A DNA stretch of 64,000 nt from JBKCUI01 sp052161605 (lineage in GTDB: Bacteria > Planctomycetota > Planctomycetia > Pirellulales > Pirellulaceae). The stretch lies in assembly GCA_052161605.1 (NCBI GenBank), contig CP197409.1; one strand, written 5' to 3'. Shown piece by piece: positions 62,889 to 64,000 of the stretch. How positions within the stretch are numbered: the first letter of the stretch is position 1; the number at the start of each line of letters is the position of its first letter. The notes under the pieces are model-generated. The model had not been told where the DNA came from. It worked only from the letters and a program-made list of their open reading frames with translations, and did no database searches. The position numbers and the translations under genes are program-made.

Positions 62889-63305
62889 ATGTCATCGGCA
62901 ATCCCCATGCAGCTATCTCGCATCATTATCAGCGAGATCAGTGATAATCAAGTGATCTACCTTAAGGAAATCGATGGCGATAGGCAATTTCCTATCCTTA
63001 TCGGCATTTTCGAAGCCACCAGTATCGATCGCCGTGTCAAGGCGGCAGCGAAACCGCCACGCCCCTTGACTCACGACTTGGTGGTCAGCGTTGCAGAGGC
63101 CCTCGGAGGTGAGCTCGACAGCGTGATCATCTCCAACCTGAAGGATCAGACCTATTTTGCTCAAATTCGAATTCGTCACGGCGAGGAACTGCTGGAAATC
63201 GATTCTCGCCCTTCTGATGCCATAGCGGTAGCCGTTACCTTTCAGCCGCCACTACCCATTTTTGTCTCTGAAGAAGTACTCGAGCAAGCCTCCGGAAAGT
63301 CTTGA
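62889..63305 (+). CDS. Bifunctional nuclease (BFN/DUF151) family protein
   Basis: A 138-residue protein of the DUF151 family, named after plant bifunctional nucleases. Core motifs are RQFPILIGIFEATSI, LTHDLVVSVAEALGGEL and the C-terminal EIDSRPSDAIAVAVTFQPP. Whether bacterial members cleave nucleic acid is not settled. ATG 62889 is chosen; a second ATG at 62907 starts at the conserved QLSRIII region. Its TGA overlaps the ATG of the Hsp90-like gene by one base (TGATG), which implies coupled translation. Confidence 0.88.
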   Translation: MSSAIPMQLSRIIISEISDNQVIYLKEIDGDRQFPILIGIFEATSIDRRVKAAAKPPRPLTHDLVVSVAEALGGELDSVIISNLKDQTYFAQIRIRHGEELLEIDSRPSDAIAVAVTFQPPLPIFVSEEVLEQASGKS

Positions 63306-64000
63306 TGGAATCCAAAACCGAAGTGACCGATTTACCGAAGCGAATTCCCTTTAAGGTGGATATCGCCGGGATAATCGAGATCATGGGAACGTCCCTATAC
63401 TCCCATCCCAACACCCCGATTCGAGAACTGCTCCAGAATGCACATGATGCCATCATGCGGCGTCGTGCGCGGGACCTGTCCTACCAAGGCTCCATTCGGG
63501 TCGTGCAAAACGCCGAGCAAAGTTCGCTGACATTCGAGGATGATGGCATCGGCTTGTCCCCCAATGAAGCCGAGGAGTATCTCGGGACTTTGGGGGTCGG
63601 AATCACGGGGCTGATCAAGAAAGGGTATGCGACCGAAGTCAGCGAGAGCTCCGCCGTGGCTGGTAAAAAGAGTGGCGGTACTCTCATCGGTCAATTTGGA
63701 ATTGGCTTGTTCTCCGGCTTTATGTTAGCAGACCGAATCGTGGTCGAAAGCTTGCGTTTTGAAGGTGAACAAGCCATTCGTTGGGAAGCAGGTGCGGGCA
63801 CAGATATCGAACTGTCCCTCTCAGACAGAACACAACCTGGAACAAGTGTCACACTCTACTTAAAGCCTAACTACGCGGTCTTCGCTGACGATGAGGATCT
63901 GATTGAAGAAAGCATTAAGCAGTATGCCGAGTTCCTCCCAATCCCGATCTATCTCAACGAATCAAAAGCTCGAGTCAATTTGATTCAAGCAGCGTGGCTA
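63305..64000 (+). CDS. Hsp90-like ATPase, N-terminal part (cut by window edge)
   Basis: About 232 codons are visible; the frame is open to the right edge. It begins PKRIPFKVDIAGIIEIMG and contains the GHKL ATP site: RELLQNAHDAIM (in place of NASDA of HtpG), EDDGIGLSPNEAEEYLGTLG, and the lid-proximal GQFGIGLFSGFMLAD. Later segments (GTSVTLYLKPNY) match Hsp90 N-domains. The Q-N-A-H variation separates it from canonical HtpG, so it may be a diverged paralogue or a related Hsp90-like ATPase. The rest, including the middle and C-domains, lies outside. Coupled to the upstream bifunctional-nuclease gene. Confidence 0.88.
   Translation, partial: MESKTEVTDLPKRIPFKVDIAGIIEIMGTSLYSHPNTPIRELLQNAHDAIMRRRARDLSYQGSIRVVQNAEQSSLTFEDDGIGLSPNEAEEYLGTLGVGITGLIKKGYATEVSESSAVAGKKSGGTLIGQFGIGLFSGFMLADRIVVESLRFEGEQAIRWEAGAGTDIELSLSDRTQPGTSVTLYLKPNYAVFADDEDLIEESIKQYAEFLPIPIYLNESKARVNLIQAAWL

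Overview
The window looks like a chromosomal segment from a planctomycete, most likely of the Pirellulaceae type. Signs of this are an ECF sigma factor translationally coupled to a Ser/Thr kinase with an N-terminal zinc-finger segment, a second membrane Ser/Thr kinase, an SHD1-type secreted protein, an LptD-like outer-membrane protein, PQQ-propeller and Gfo/Idh/MocA proteins, and many short hypothetical exported proteins. The lineage call rests on recognising families by eye, not on a marker-gene tree.

Layout. 1-3 kb: the end of a membrane protein, a DUF2141 lipoprotein and a molybdopterin oxidoreductase (+). 3-8.8 kb (-): cysK, lptB, an enlarged signal peptidase I and a WecA/MraY-type glycosyl-1-phosphate transferase. 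9-10.6 kb (+): a PLP decarboxylase. 10.6-11.65 kb: a decayed IS4-type transposase with palindromic repeats. 11.7-14.9 kb (-): an exported coiled-coil protein, a Ser/Thr kinase and an ECF sigma factor, apparently one operon. 15-18.5 kb (-): ppk1, rpsI and rplM with a clear terminator. 18.8-22.9 kb (+): a single-polypeptide FAAL-ACP-oxoamine synthase followed by a cysteine hydrolase. 22.9-30 kb: small unknowns, a lipoprotein, a methyltransferase, a PP2C phosphatase, an HD-GYP protein and a divergent receiver protein. 30-35.5 kb: an orphan NMT1-type binding protein, tRNA-Lys, infC with a structured leader, an FAH-family enzyme, a pseudouridine synthase and gatA. 35.6-39 kb (+): an AAA+ ATPase and a duplicated ABC-2 permease. 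39-47.9 kb (-): leuB, an oxidoreductase, an SDR enzyme, a nitrilase and a giant 5-oxoprolinase. 48-57.4 kb (+): an LptD-like protein, an M32 carboxypeptidase, an isoaspartyl peptidase, scpB and a second kinase. 57.4-64 kb: a methyltransferase, an Rpn-type nuclease, a PQQ protein, arfB, an SHD1 protein, a bifunctional-nuclease-family protein and the start of an Hsp90-like ATPase.

The strongest candidates for a second look are the fused FAAL-ACP-oxoamine synthase, which packs into one protein the acyl activation, carrier and condensation steps that start sphingolipid-like synthesis elsewhere, and the infC leader. In that leader a possible H-type pseudoknot would mask the Shine-Dalgarno of a gene that appears to start at AUC. 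Also notable are the signal peptidase with roughly 400 residues between its catalytic boxes, and a mobile-repeat palindrome sitting exactly on the stop codon of the ECF-linked kinase.

No CRISPR array, rRNA, phage module or replication origin was seen. Most of the window is ordinary chromosome; the only accessory patch is around 10.6-11.65 kb.
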